Of a DNA stretch of 64,000 nucleotides, positions 55,782 to 64,000 are shown one piece after another (the first letter of the stretch is position 1; each line of letters starts with the position of its first letter). The DNA lies in contig CAWESS010000036.1 of the NCBI GenBank assembly GCA_963811825.1, forward strand, positions 124,001 to 188,000. Direction: 5' to 3'. This DNA comes from Fodinibacter sp963811825. GTDB taxonomy: Bacteria; Actinomycetota; Actinomycetes; Actinomycetales; Dermatophilaceae. The position numbers and the translations under genes are program-made. The notes beneath the pieces are model-generated. The model was given only the letters and a program-made list of their open reading frames with translations, was not told where the DNA came from and ran no database searches.

Positions 55782-58700
55782 TCAGGCCGTGGCGGCGACG
55801 TCGCGGATGCGCTGGGAGACCACCGTCGTCACACCGTCGCCGCGCATCGACACGCCGTAGAGCGCGTCCGCGACCTCCATCGTGCGCTTCTGGTGGGTGA
55901 TGACGATGAGCTGGCTGGAGTCACGCAGCTCCTCGAACAACGTGATGAGCCGACCGAGGTTGGTGTCGTCGAGGGCCGCCTCGACCTCGTCCATGATGTA
56001 GAACGGGCTCGGCCGCGCCTTGAAGATCGCGACGAGCAGCGCCACCGCGACGAGCGAGCGCTCACCACCGGAGAGCAGTGAGAGCCGCTTGACCTTCTTG
56101 CCCGGCGGGCGGGCCTCGACCTCGATGCCGGTGACGAGCATGTTGTCGGGGTCGGTGAGCACCAGGCGCCCCTCCCCACCGGGGAAGAGCCGCTCGAAGA
56201 CCCGCTCGAACTGCACCTTCGTGTCGTGGAAGGCCTCGGTGAAGACCTCCTCCACCCGCTCGTCGATCTCCTTGACGATGTCGAGCAGGTCGCGCTTGGA
56301 GCGCTTGAGGTCCTCGAGCTGGGTGGTGAGGAAGGTGTGCCGCTCCTCGAGCGCCGCGAACTCCTCGAGGGCGAGCGGGTTGACCCGCCCGAGGGCGGCC
56401 AGCCCGCGCTCGGCCTTGCGCAGCCGCTTCTCCTGGACCTCGCGCACGTACGGGGCCGGCTCGGGCGCCTCGTCGACGTCCTCACCGGGACCGACGACGT
56501 GCGGCACGAGCTGGTGGGGGCCGAACTCCTCGACGAGCACCTCGGGGTCGATGCCGAGCTCCTCGACGGCCCTGGCCTGCAGCTGTTCGATGCGGGCCAC
56601 CTGTCGGGCGCGGGCGACCTCGTCGCGGTGGGCGCTGTCGGTGAGGTCGCGCAGCTCGTCCTGGACGCTGCCGAGCTCTGCGCGCAGCGTCACGGCGGCC
56701 CGGTCGCGCTCGGCGCGCTCGGCCTCGGCGGTGTCGCGAAGGGTCGTCGCCAGAGCGAGCGCCGCGCTGCTGCGTGCGACGGCGAAGACGGCCGCGGCCC
56801 GCACCGCCTCGGCGACGGTGGCCTCACGGCGGCGGCGCTCGCGCCGCTCGCGCAGCCGCTCTCGCGCGGCCAGCTCGTTGCGGGCAGCACCCTCCAGGGA
56901 GTCGGCGCGCCCCTTGAGCGAGCGGGCCCGCTCCTCGCGGGTGCGCAGCGTCAGTCGCAGCTCGGTCTCGGCGGTACGGGCGCGGCTCGCCGCGAGCTCG
57001 AGCCGGTCGCGCTCGTCGGTCGAGGGGTCCTGCGCCTCGAGCTCGGGAGCCTCCTCGGCCTCGGCGAGGCGGGCGGACAACCCTTCGAGCTCGACCCGGT
57101 CGCGCTCCAGGTTCTCGCGGGCCACGGCGATGGCCCGCTCGGTGCGGTCGGCCTCGGCGGATGCCGTGCGCACCGCGGCTCCCAGCCCTCCGAGTCGCTC
57201 GGCCACGGCCGCCATGCGGGCGTCCGACTCGTGCAGCGCCTCGAGGGCGGCGTCGACCTCGGTGCCGATGTCCCGGGCCCGCTCGCGGGCCGTCACGAGC
57301 GCGAAGCGAGCCTGCTCGACCTGGGCGGCCGCGGCATCCAGTCGTTCGCGGCTCTCGTCGACGGCGGCCTGCAGCTCGAGCAGGCTCTCGCCGGCGCTGC
57401 TGCCACCCCGGGCCCAGCCGGGCCCGAAGACGTCACCGTCGGCCGTGACGGCCGTGATGCCCTCGCCCCGCGCCACGAGGGCGAGGGCGTGGGCGGACGT
57501 GGGGACCAGCGCGACGCGCTCGAGCAGCTGCTCGACGGCAGGGCGCACCTCGGCGGACGCGCTGACGACGTCGCGGGCCCAGACGGCCGAGCCGTCGAGC
57601 GTCGGCCACTGGCCGGAGTCGGTCGGGGATGCCGTGCCTCCGACGAGGAGCGCGGCGCGCCCCCCGCTGGTGTCGCGCAGGGAGGACAACGCGCGGGCGG
57701 CGTGCTCGCCGCTCGGCACGGCCAGCGCCTCGGAGGCCCAGCCGAGTGCTGCGGCGACGGCGGCCTCGTGCCCCCCGTGCACCTGGAGCAGGGCCGCCAC
57801 GGTGCCGACGACGGCGTGTTCGTCATCAGCGGCGGCGAGCAGGGTGGCGGCACCGTCCTTGCGGCGCAGGCTCAGCTCGAGGGCCTCGATGCGTGCGGTG
57901 GCCGACGACCGGTCACGCTCGGCGTCACGCTCTCGGGTCACGAGGGCCTCGATCTCGGCCTCGACCTCGGCCAGGCGAGCGGCGGCCCGTTCGTAGGCGT
58001 CGTCGAGCCCTTCCTCGCCCTCCTCCTCGACGGCGACCCCACCCTCGAGCTGGGCGAACTCCTGCTCCGCGTCGGCCGCTCGGGCGCGGGCTGCGGCAAC
58101 CGTGGCCTCGAGCCGCCCGATCTCGGCCTCCCCGGCCTCGATCCGACTCCGGCGGGCACCCACCTGTCCGGCGAGCTTGGCCAGGCCCTCACGACGGTCG
58201 GCGGCGGCCCGGGCGAGGCGGGACAGCCGGTCCTGCTCCGCCGCGTACGCCGCCTCGACCTCCTGTCGGGCGGCGACCGCCGTGGCGAGCTCGTCGGTCG
58301 CCTGGGCGACCTCGGTGAGCAGCGCGGCCTCCGCGGCCCGGGCCTGCTCGGCCTGGGCGCGCAGCTCCTCGGGGTCGCGACCGGTCGTCGCCTCGTGCTC
58401 CTCGTCCTGGGAGAGCAGCCGCACGCGCTCGGCGGCCACCGAGCCCGTCGACTCGAGGCGGTCGCGCAGGCTCTGCAGCCGCACGAAACGCTCCTGGGCC
58501 CGGGACAGCTCGGGGGCCGCGTCGGCCGACCGCCGCTCGACGTCTGCGAGTCGGGCGCGCACGTCCTCGAGGGCGTTCTCGACCGCGGTGCGTCGCTCGA
58601 CGAGCGCCGTCTCGTCGGCGACCTCCTGCTCGAGCAGGCCGGTGAGCTGGACGAGGTCGTCGGCGAGCAGCCGCAGGCGGGCGTCACGGGCGTCGGCCTG

Positions 58701-59354
58701 GACGACCGCGGCACGACGGGCGGCCTCGGCCTGGCGCCCGAGCGGGCCGAGCTGGCGGCGGATCTCACCGGTGAGGTCCTGCACCCGGGTGAGGTTGGCC
58801 TCCATCGACTCGAGCTTGCGCAGGGCACGTTCCTTGCGGCGGCGGTGCTTGAGCACGCCGGCCGCCTCCTCGATGAAGCCGCGACGCTCCTCGGGGGTGG
58901 CGCGCAGCACGGTGTCGAGCTGGCCCTGCCCGACGATGACGTGCATCTCGCGACCGAGGCCGGAGTCGGAGAGCAGCTCCTGGACGTCGAGCAGGCGACA
59001 GGACGTGCCGTTGATGGCGTACTCGCTGCCCCCACCGCGGAACATCGTGCGGGTGATCGTCACCTCGGTGTAGTCGATCGGCAGGGCACCGTCGGTGTTG
59101 TCGATGGTCAGGCTGACCTCGGCCCGACCGAGCGGCGGGCGGCCGGCGGTGCCGGCGAAGATGACGTCCTCCATCTTGCCGCCGCGCAGGCTCTTGGCAC
59201 CCTGCTCGCCCATGACCCAGGCCAGGGCGTCGACGACGTTGGACTTGCCGGAGCCGTTGGGGCCGACGACGCAGGTGATGCCCGGTTCGAGGCGCAGCGT
59301 CGTCGCCGAGGCGAAGGACTTGAACCCCTTGAGGGTCAGCGTCTTCAGGTACAC
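55782..59354 (-). CDS. smc: chromosome segregation ATPase SMC
   Basis: Condensin subunit that loops and compacts the chromosome with ScpA and ScpB. The 1190-residue protein has the full layout: Walker A VVGPNGSGKSNVVDALAW near residue 32, a coiled coil rich in Glu, Arg and Ala, a hinge around residues 500-650 with the glycine-rich DGDVFGPGWARGGSSAGESL, the return coil, and the ABC signature LLSGGERSLVAVALL near 1093 with Walker B FYIMDEVEAALDD. No frame break. The long plus-strand ORF opposite it is a codon-bias shadow. Confidence 0.96.
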   Translation of the reverse strand: MYLKTLTLKGFKSFASATTLRLEPGITCVVGPNGSGKSNVVDALAWVMGEQGAKSLRGGKMEDVIFAGTAGRPPLGRAEVSLTIDNTDGALPIDYTEVTITRTMFRGGGSEYAINGTSCRLLDVQELLSDSGLGREMHVIVGQGQLDTVLRATPEERRGFIEEAAGVLKHRRRKERALRKLESMEANLTRVQDLTGEIRRQLGPLGRQAEAARRAAVVQADARDARLRLLADDLVQLTGLLEQEVADETALVERRTAVENALEDVRARLADVERRSADAAPELSRAQERFVRLQSLRDRLESTGSVAAERVRLLSQDEEHEATTGRDPEELRAQAEQARAAEAALLTEVAQATDELATAVAARQEVEAAYAAEQDRLSRLARAAADRREGLAKLAGQVGARRSRIEAGEAEIGRLEATVAAARARAADAEQEFAQLEGGVAVEEEGEEGLDDAYERAAARLAEVEAEIEALVTRERDAERDRSSATARIEALELSLRRKDGAATLLAAADDEHAVVGTVAALLQVHGGHEAAVAAALGWASEALAVPSGEHAARALSSLRDTSGGRAALLVGGTASPTDSGQWPTLDGSAVWARDVVSASAEVRPAVEQLLERVALVPTSAHALALVARGEGITAVTADGDVFGPGWARGGSSAGESLLELQAAVDESRERLDAAAAQVEQARFALVTARERARDIGTEVDAALEALHESDARMAAVAERLGGLGAAVRTASAEADRTERAIAVARENLERDRVELEGLSARLAEAEEAPELEAQDPSTDERDRLELAASRARTAETELRLTLRTREERARSLKGRADSLEGAARNELAARERLRERRERRRREATVAEAVRAAAVFAVARSSAALALATTLRDTAEAERAERDRAAVTLRAELGSVQDELRDLTDSAHRDEVARARQVARIEQLQARAVEELGIDPEVLVEEFGPHQLVPHVVGPGEDVDEAPEPAPYVREVQEKRLRKAERGLAALGRVNPLALEEFAALEERHTFLTTQLEDLKRSKRDLLDIVKEIDERVEEVFTEAFHDTKVQFERVFERLFPGGEGRLVLTDPDNMLVTGIEVEARPPGKKVKRLSLLSGGERSLVAVALLVAIFKARPSPFYIMDEVEAALDDTNLGRLITLFEELRDSSQLIVITHQKRTMEVADALYGVSMRGDGVTTVVSQRIRDVAATA

Positions 59355-59425
59355 GGTGTCTTCGCAGCTCTCGTCGGGTGGCGCGGGCTCGGCAGGGCCG
59401 GATGCCGCCCGACTCTACCGCCGCG

Positions 59426-59746
59426 CTACGCCGGATCCGGGGAGTTGTGGGCCGTGCCGGGCTCGGAGGCGAGCGCCTCGTGGTGGCGGATCACCTCGGC
59501 GATGACGAAGGTGATGAACTTCTCGGCGAACTGCGGGTCGAGCCCGGCCTCGTCGGCGAGACCGCGCAACCGGGTGATCTGGCGCTCCTCCCGCGCGGGG
59601 TCCGCGGGCGGCAGCCCGATGGCAGCCTTGAGCTCACCGACCTGCTGCGTGGCCTTGAAGCGCTCGGCGAGCAGGTGCACGAGCGCCGCGTCGATGTTGT
59701 CGATGCTCGAGCGCAGCCGTGCGAGGTCGGGAGGGGTGTCGCTCAC
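59426..59746 (-). CDS. monofunctional chorismate mutase (AroQ type)
   Basis: Converts chorismate to prephenate for phenylalanine and tyrosine. The 106-residue all-helical protein has the AroQ pattern LRSSIDNIDAALVHLLAERF with the catalytic-type Arg and the following KATQQVGELKAAIGLPPADP, then EERQITRL and the final helix FAEKFITFVIAEVIRHHEAL. Start is GTG at 59746; the longer in-frame extension reads as shadow sequence. It lies between acyP and smc on the same strand. The fold is clear; whether it is the main biosynthetic mutase is not. Confidence 0.85.
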   Translation of the reverse strand: MSDTPPDLARLRSSIDNIDAALVHLLAERFKATQQVGELKAAIGLPPADPAREERQITRLRGLADEAGLDPQFAEKFITFVIAEVIRHHEALASEPGTAHNSPDPA

Positions 59747-59766
59747 GCGGCCATCGTAGGAAGCCA

Positions 59767-59806
59767 CGGCATCCGCGTCGCTCCCCCGTCCACCCCCCGG
59801 ATGCCG
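59767..59806 (-). terminator. hairpin downstream of acyP
   Basis: CGGCATCCG at 59767-59775 and CGGATGCCG at 59798-59806 are perfect nine-base complements around a 22-base, C-rich loop. The hairpin lies in the 83-base gap between the acyP stop and the chorismate mutase start on the minus strand, and could end the acyP transcript. The arms are again copies of the recurring element. Confidence 0.55.
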
Positions 59807-59829
59807 GGACGCCGCGTTCCGGTGCCGGC

Positions 59830-60102
59830 TCACCGCTCGCGGAAACCGGCTTCGCCGCGTGGCTGGCCCCACAGCGGGGTCGACACGGCGTCGACCCGTC
59901 CCGGCCTGCGGGTGGTGGAGGCCGGCTCCGACAACAGGGTGAGCAGGGTGTGCAGCGCGCTCTCGGGGCCCTCGGCGACCACCTCGACCCGCCGGTCCGC
60001 GGTGTTGCGGGCGTACCCGGCGAGACCGAGCTCCAGGGCCCGGGCCCTGGTCCACCAGCGAAAACCCACCCCCTGCACCTGCCCGCGCACGAACACCGTC
60101 AT
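59830..60102 (-). CDS. acyP: acylphosphatase
   Basis: Small enzyme that hydrolyses acyl phosphates. The 90 residues have the family signature FVRGQVQGVGFRWWTRARAL with the phosphate-binding Arg15, and the catalytic asparagine in LAGYARNTADRRVEV (Asn33). The ATG at 60102 is chosen over upstream codons because GAGGGAG lies at the right distance. In actinobacteria acyP is usually found near smc and mutM, as here. Confidence 0.93.
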   Translation of the reverse strand: MTVFVRGQVQGVGFRWWTRARALELGLAGYARNTADRRVEVVAEGPESALHTLLTLLSEPASTTRRPGRVDAVSTPLWGQPRGEAGFRER

Positions 60103-60192
60103 CCGCCGCTCCCTCACGCCTCCCATGGGTGTCGATCGTAGGCGTCGTCCCACGAGCGCGCCTCCGCCCCACTGTCACCAGCAGCACCTACC

Positions 60193-62181
60193 GTGGCACC
60201 CATGAGCACCGTGATGGCTCAGGGCACCGGCGCGCGGGTCGCGACGCCCGCCCAGATGCGCGCCGGCGGGGCAGCCCCCGATCCCGGGCGCCTGCCCGGC
60301 CTCGACGGTCTGCGCGCCCTGGCCATCATCGCCGTGCTCGTGTTCCACCTCGACCCCTCGTGGCTCCCGGGCGGCTTCTTGGGGGTCGACGTGTTCTTCG
60401 TCGTCTCGGGCTTCCTCATCACCACCCTGCTCGTGCGCGAGCGCTCGGCCACCGGACGGTTGGACCTGCCCGCGTTCTGGACCCGGCGGGCCCGCCGACT
60501 CCTGCCCGCTCTCCTGGTGTGCGTCCCGGCATCCGTGCTCCTCGCGCGCCTGTCGGAGGGCGACCTGCTCGTCGGCATCGAGCGGCAGGTGCTCGGCGCC
60601 TTCACGTTCACGTCCAACTGGCTCGAGATCGCCGCCGGAAGCGACTACTTCGCCGCGACGTCGCCGACCCTGTTCATGAACCTGTGGTCGCTCGCGGTCG
60701 AGGAGCAGTTCTACCTCCTGTGGCCGATCGCCGTGCTCCTCCTGCTGCGCGTGACGCGCGGGTACGAGTCCCGCGCAGCCGCGGCTCTCGGCCTCGCGGT
60801 GCTCTCGGCCGTGCTCATGGCCGCTCGCGTCGACCCCGAGAGCCCCACCCGCGCCTACTACGGCACCGACACCCACGTCATGGGGCTGATGCTCGGTGCC
60901 GCCCTCGCCTTTGCGTGGGCCGCGCCGCACCGGGCGTGGACCCGCACCCCGTGGTGGGCTGCACACCGCCGACAGGTGGCCGGGGTGGCCCTGGCCACGC
61001 TGCTCGTCCTCCTCGTGCGTGCGGGTGAGGCCTCACCGTGGACCTTCCGCGGCGGCATCCTGCTGGCCTCGCTCGCGACGACGGTGCTGGTTCTCGTCGT
61101 CGTCGAACGGCCCGGGCGCCTCCAGTCGCTGCTCGAGCTTCCCCCAGCGCGGTGGGTCGGAGCCCGCAGCTACGGCATCTACCTCTGGCACTGGCCGGTC
61201 TTCCTCATCATCGGAGCCGACCTGCCGGTCGCCCCCGGCGGGGCGGCGTACCTCGCCACCCGCGCCTGGTGCGTCGTCATGACGCTCGTCATCGCCGACC
61301 TCAGCCACCGCTTCATCGAGACCCCGGTGCGTCGGCACGGATTCGGCGGCTCGGCCGGCCGTGCCCTCGCCCGCCTGCGCGCCATGGGCACTCGGGGTGC
61401 CCGGGTCCTGTGGGGCCTGCTCCTCGTGCTCGTGATGGTCCTCACCGCAGTGCTCGTCACCGCCCCTGACCGCACGTCCACGCAAGAGCTGATCACCGCG
61501 AACGAGGCGGCCCTGGCGCAGTCGTCAGCCGCAGCCAGTCCGTCGCCGAGCGCCTCCGCGACGACGGCAGCCGCCGGCCCGGAGGCCACCGCCGGCGCAC
61601 CCACGGTGACGGCCACGGCATCCGCCCCTGTCGTGGCCCCGGCCGTCGCTGACTGGACGATGCCGTCCGGCAAGGAGATCGACGTGTTCGGCGACTCGAT
61701 GGCCGTCGGGTCGATCCACGCCCTGCGCTACTACCTGCCCGGCATCCGGGTCGACGCGAAGTCCAACCGGCGCTGGACGGCCGCCCCGAAGTACGTCGCG
61801 GCCCGCGGCGACTCGCTGCGCCGGGCGGTGGTCCTCGTGCTCGGCACCAACATGGGCACGGACCTGCCCGTGGCACGCAAGACCCTCGACGCCATCGGTC
61901 CCGACCGGATGGTCGTCATCGCCACCATCCACGGCCGGTTCGCGCGCGCCAAGAGTGACAACGCGGCACTGCGCGAGCTCGTGAAGGGGCGACCGAACGT
62001 GCGCCTGGCCGACTGGGATGCCGCGTTGTCCGGCACGAGCGGTCAGCTGCAGAGCGACGGCATCCACCCGAGCCTGAAGGGCTCGCACCTGTTCGCCAAG
62101 ACGGTGCGTCAGGCGCTGGCCGACCTGTCCGAGCAGCACACCGGCAAGGCCGTCGCGCTCAAGGAGCTCCCGAGCCCCTGA
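60193..62181 (+). CDS. OafA/YrhL-type surface acyltransferase with SGNH domain
   Basis: Membrane acyltransferase that transfers acyl groups to surface polysaccharide, glycolipid or peptidoglycan. The first 400 or so residues are the acyltransferase-3 domain with about ten helices: RLPGLDGLRALAIIAVLVFH with its conserved His, FLGVDVFFVVSGFLIT and LWSLAVEEQFYLLWPIAVLL. After an alanine- and serine-rich linker (about residues 440-490) an SGNH-hydrolase-like domain outside the membrane follows, with EIDVFGDSMAVGS and a final SDGIHPSLKGSHLF carrying the Asp/His pair. Length is 662. Target unknown. Confidence 0.9.
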   Translation: MAPMSTVMAQGTGARVATPAQMRAGGAAPDPGRLPGLDGLRALAIIAVLVFHLDPSWLPGGFLGVDVFFVVSGFLITTLLVRERSATGRLDLPAFWTRRARRLLPALLVCVPASVLLARLSEGDLLVGIERQVLGAFTFTSNWLEIAAGSDYFAATSPTLFMNLWSLAVEEQFYLLWPIAVLLLLRVTRGYESRAAAALGLAVLSAVLMAARVDPESPTRAYYGTDTHVMGLMLGAALAFAWAAPHRAWTRTPWWAAHRRQVAGVALATLLVLLVRAGEASPWTFRGGILLASLATTVLVLVVVERPGRLQSLLELPPARWVGARSYGIYLWHWPVFLIIGADLPVAPGGAAYLATRAWCVVMTLVIADLSHRFIETPVRRHGFGGSAGRALARLRAMGTRGARVLWGLLLVLVMVLTAVLVTAPDRTSTQELITANEAALAQSSAAASPSPSASATTAAAGPEATAGAPTVTATASAPVVAPAVADWTMPSGKEIDVFGDSMAVGSIHALRYYLPGIRVDAKSNRRWTAAPKYVAARGDSLRRAVVLVLGTNMGTDLPVARKTLDAIGPDRMVVIATIHGRFARAKSDNAALRELVKGRPNVRLADWDAALSGTSGQLQSDGIHPSLKGSHLFAKTVRQALADLSEQHTGKAVALKELPSP

Positions 62182-62185
62182 CGCG

Positions 62186-63049
62186 TCACGTGACGTGGCT
62201 TCGGCGCCTGGGCCGGGGCTGACAGCGGGGGCACGAGAACGAGGACCGGTTCATGAAGTGCTCTCGACGGATCGGCGTGCCGCAGCGTCGGCAGGGTCGC
62301 CCCTCCTGGCCGTAGGCCGCGAGCGAACGGTCGAAGTAGCCCGACGCGCCGTTGACGTTGACGTAGAGGGCATCGAAGCTCGTGCCGCCCTGGTCGAGCG
62401 CCTCGCGCATGACGTCGACTGCGTGGTCCAGCACGCTGCCGATCACGGGCTTGGTGAGGGTGTGGGCGACCCGCTCGCCGTGTACCCCCGCACGCCACAG
62501 CGCCTCGTCGGCGTAGATGTTGCCGATGCCGGAGGCCACCCGCTGGTCGAGAAGCACCCGCTTGATGGCGCTGTCGCGCGTCTTGACGGCGGCGATCACG
62601 GCCCTTCGGTCGTACTGCGGGTCGAGCAGGTCGCGCCCGATGTGCGCGACGGACGTCGGAACGCCCGTGTCATCGAGGTCGGCGAGCGCGAGACCGCCGA
62701 AGGTGCGCTGGTCGACGAAGCGCAGCTCGGGGCCACCGTCGGCGAACCGGAACCGGGCGTGCAGGTGCTTCTCGTCCGGGGCCTCGGACGGCTCGATGAG
62801 CAGCTGGCCGCTCATGCCGAGGTGGAGGACGAGTCCGAGGGCGTCCTCGAGGTCGAGCCAGAGGTACTTGCCCCGGCGCCGGACCGCGGCGATGCGGCGG
62901 CCGGCCAGTCGGTCGGCGAGGTCCTGGGGGCCGGCGAGGTGGCGCCGGGCGACCCGGTGGCCACGCAGCTCGACGGAGGTGATGGTGCGGCCCGTCACGT
63001 GGTCGGCCAGACCCCGGCGGACGACCTCGACCTCGGGCAGCTCCGGCAT
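62186..63049 (-). CDS. mutM: formamidopyrimidine-DNA glycosylase MutM (Fpg)
   Basis: Removes 8-oxoguanine and other oxidised purines. The mature N-terminus Pro2-Glu3 (PELPEVEVVRRGL) is the catalytic end, RRRGKYLWLDL supplies the conserved lysine near residue 60, and the C-terminal zinc finger is CRRCGTPIRREHF followed by SFSCPRCQ. Length is 287. It follows rnc by 12 bases and ends four bases from the convergent acyltransferase gene. All key residues are present. Confidence 0.96.
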   Translation of the reverse strand: MPELPEVEVVRRGLADHVTGRTITSVELRGHRVARRHLAGPQDLADRLAGRRIAAVRRRGKYLWLDLEDALGLVLHLGMSGQLLIEPSEAPDEKHLHARFRFADGGPELRFVDQRTFGGLALADLDDTGVPTSVAHIGRDLLDPQYDRRAVIAAVKTRDSAIKRVLLDQRVASGIGNIYADEALWRAGVHGERVAHTLTKPVIGSVLDHAVDVMREALDQGGTSFDALYVNVNGASGYFDRSLAAYGQEGRPCRRCGTPIRREHFMNRSSFSCPRCQPRPRRRSHVT

Positions 63050-63061
63050 GCTCAGGCCCGC

Positions 63062-63868
63062 TCAGGCAAGGTCGGGCGAGGGTCCGACAAGGTCGGGCGA
63101 GGGTTCGATCGCGGCCTCGGGTGCGTCGTGGGCGTCGTGGGCCTCGTGGATGCTCCCCCAGGCCAGCGCGGCCGCCTGCTGTTCGGCGACCTTCTTCGTA
63201 CGGCCCTCTCCGTGGCCGAGCGGCACCCCGCCGACGTACACCTGCGCCCGGAAGCACTTGGCGTGCTCCGGCCCCTCCTCGACGACGGAGTACTCGGGCG
63301 AGCCGAGTCCGTGCTTCGAGGCGATCTCCTGCAGGCTGGTCTTCCAGTCCAGGCCGGCGCCGAGCGTCGCGGACTGGGCCAGCAGGGGGTCCACGAGGTG
63401 GTGCACGAGCTCGGTCGCCGAGGTGATGCCGCCGCTCTGGTAGACCGCGCCGATGACGGCCTCGACCGTGTCGGCCAGGATCGAGTCCTTGTCGCGCCCC
63501 CCGGTGGTCTCCTCACCCCGCCCCAGGAAGACGTAGTCGCCGAGGCCGAGGGTGCGCCCCACCTCGGCGAGGGCCCGCATGTTGACCACGGAGGCGCGCA
63601 GCTTCGCGAGCTGGCCCTCGCTGGTGTCGGGGTGTCCGTCGTGCAACGTGGTCGTGACGACGAGGCCGAGCACCGAGTCGCCGAGGAACTCGAGGCGCTC
63701 GTTGTGCGGCAGTCCGCCCGCCTCATAGGCGTACGAACGGTGCGTCAGCGCACGCTGAAGCAGCGCCTCGTCGACCGGGCCGCTGGTCACCTCGATGAGG
63801 TGGTCCAGCAGCTCGGCGACGGGGCGCGGTGGTGTCAGTGCACCGGGCGCGGACGCCGCCTTCCCCAT
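63062..63868 (-). CDS. rnc: ribonuclease III
   Basis: Double-strand-specific endoribonuclease for rRNA processing and mRNA decay. The 268-residue protein has the RNase III signature HNERLEFLGDSVLGLVV near residue 60, the second metal motif DTVEAVIGAVYQSGG, and a C-terminal dsRNA-binding domain DWKTSLQEIASKHGLGSPEY with EGRTKKVAEQQAAALA. The final residues are built from a roughly 21-base direct repeat (SPDLVGPSPDLA). The ATG at 63868 is chosen as it follows rpmF by ten bases. Confidence 0.95.
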   Translation of the reverse strand: MGKAASAPGALTPPRPVAELLDHLIEVTSGPVDEALLQRALTHRSYAYEAGGLPHNERLEFLGDSVLGLVVTTTLHDGHPDTSEGQLAKLRASVVNMRALAEVGRTLGLGDYVFLGRGEETTGGRDKDSILADTVEAVIGAVYQSGGITSATELVHHLVDPLLAQSATLGAGLDWKTSLQEIASKHGLGSPEYSVVEEGPEHAKCFRAQVYVGGVPLGHGEGRTKKVAEQQAAALAWGSIHEAHDAHDAPEAAIEPSPDLVGPSPDLA

Positions 63869-63878
63869 GGGGAAGCGA

Positions 63879-64000
63879 TCAGCCCTGGTGCTCGGTGCGC
63901 TCGGCGACGCCGTAGTGGCGCCCCTTGTAGGTGCCACACGACGGGCACGCCACGTGCGGCTGCATGAGCGACTTGCACTGGGGGCAGGTCGTCGTGGTGA
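63879..64000 (-). CDS. rpmF: 50S ribosomal protein L32 (5' end beyond window)
   Basis: Only the C-terminal 39 or so codons lie in the window. They contain two zinc-type cysteine pairs, TTTTCPQCKSLMQPHVACPS, followed by CGTYKGRHYGVAERT, as in the cysteine-containing form of L32. The gene is followed after ten bases by rnc, the common rpmF-rnc-mutM order of actinobacteria. The part before base 64000 was not seen, so the start is unknown. Confidence 0.93.
   Translation of the reverse strand, partial: TTTTCPQCKSLMQPHVACPSCGTYKGRHYGVAERTEHQG

Noticed and set aside
56226..59759. A plus-strand open frame of 1177 codons opposite smc
   Set aside because: It mirrors the smc codon bias, has no family motif, and smc on the other strand is complete with all ATPase motifs.

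Overview
The window is a very GC-rich chromosome segment from an actinobacterium. The gene order is the classic actinobacterial housekeeping order, read mostly on the minus strand: rpmF-rnc-mutM, acyP, smc, ftsY-amtB-glnB-glnD-ffh, rpsP-khpA-rimM-trmD, rplS-lepB-rnhB-DUF2469-yraN-comM-dprA-xerC, rpsB-tsf-pyrH-frr-cdsA-rlmN and dxr-rseP. This order, the M. tuberculosis-like DapC and DUF664 proteins and the protein style suggest the Intrasporangiaceae or a close relative; that family assignment is inference. No rRNA, tRNA, insertion sequence, prophage or CRISPR array was seen.

Layout. 1-3.6 kb: rseP (cut by the window edge), dxr and a DnaB-like ATPase. 3.7-15.6 kb: a polyamine-use cluster with two arms. 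The minus arm carries an aminobutyraldehyde-type dehydrogenase, potDABC, a saccharopine-dehydrogenase-like enzyme and gabD. The plus arm carries an Lrp-type regulator, a class III aminotransferase and an FAD oxidoreductase. Together they would import putrescine or spermidine and oxidise it through GABA-type intermediates to succinate. 15.6-21 kb: accessory genes, namely a HelR-type RNA-polymerase-recycling ATPase preceded by an inverted repeat resembling the rifamycin-associated element, a LOG-family protein, an XRE/DUF805 pair and a copper monooxygenase-like lipoprotein. 21-38 kb: translation, membrane and DNA-uptake/recombination genes, including two signal peptidase I paralogs, one of which has lost its catalytic dyad. 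38-42 kb: a TrmD-GNAT fusion, rimM, khpA and rpsP. 41.5-43 kb: a divergent Rrf2 regulator and TauE/SafE-type transporter pair around a perfect palindrome. 43-52.6 kb: two hydrolases, ffh, the nitrogen-control genes glnD-glnB-amtB, and ftsY. 52.7-64 kb: an M13 peptidase, a third (active) signal peptidase, smc, chorismate mutase, acyP, a surface acyltransferase, mutM, rnc and the end of rpmF.

Many genes are coupled by 4-base GTGA/ATGA overlaps, so long polycistronic units are likely. At least fourteen genes carry one or two single-base frameshifts, including essential ones (ffh, rpsP, rpsB). Most are one-base insertions, so they look like sequence errors and each such gene is given as one locus spanning the break.

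Two signals stand out beyond ordinary annotation. One is the HelR gene with its putative rifamycin-response element. The other is a short sequence, GGATGCC/GGCATCC (often CGGATGCCG), that recurs more than 70 times by eye in coding and non-coding DNA, and forms inverted pairs that make up several intergenic terminators.
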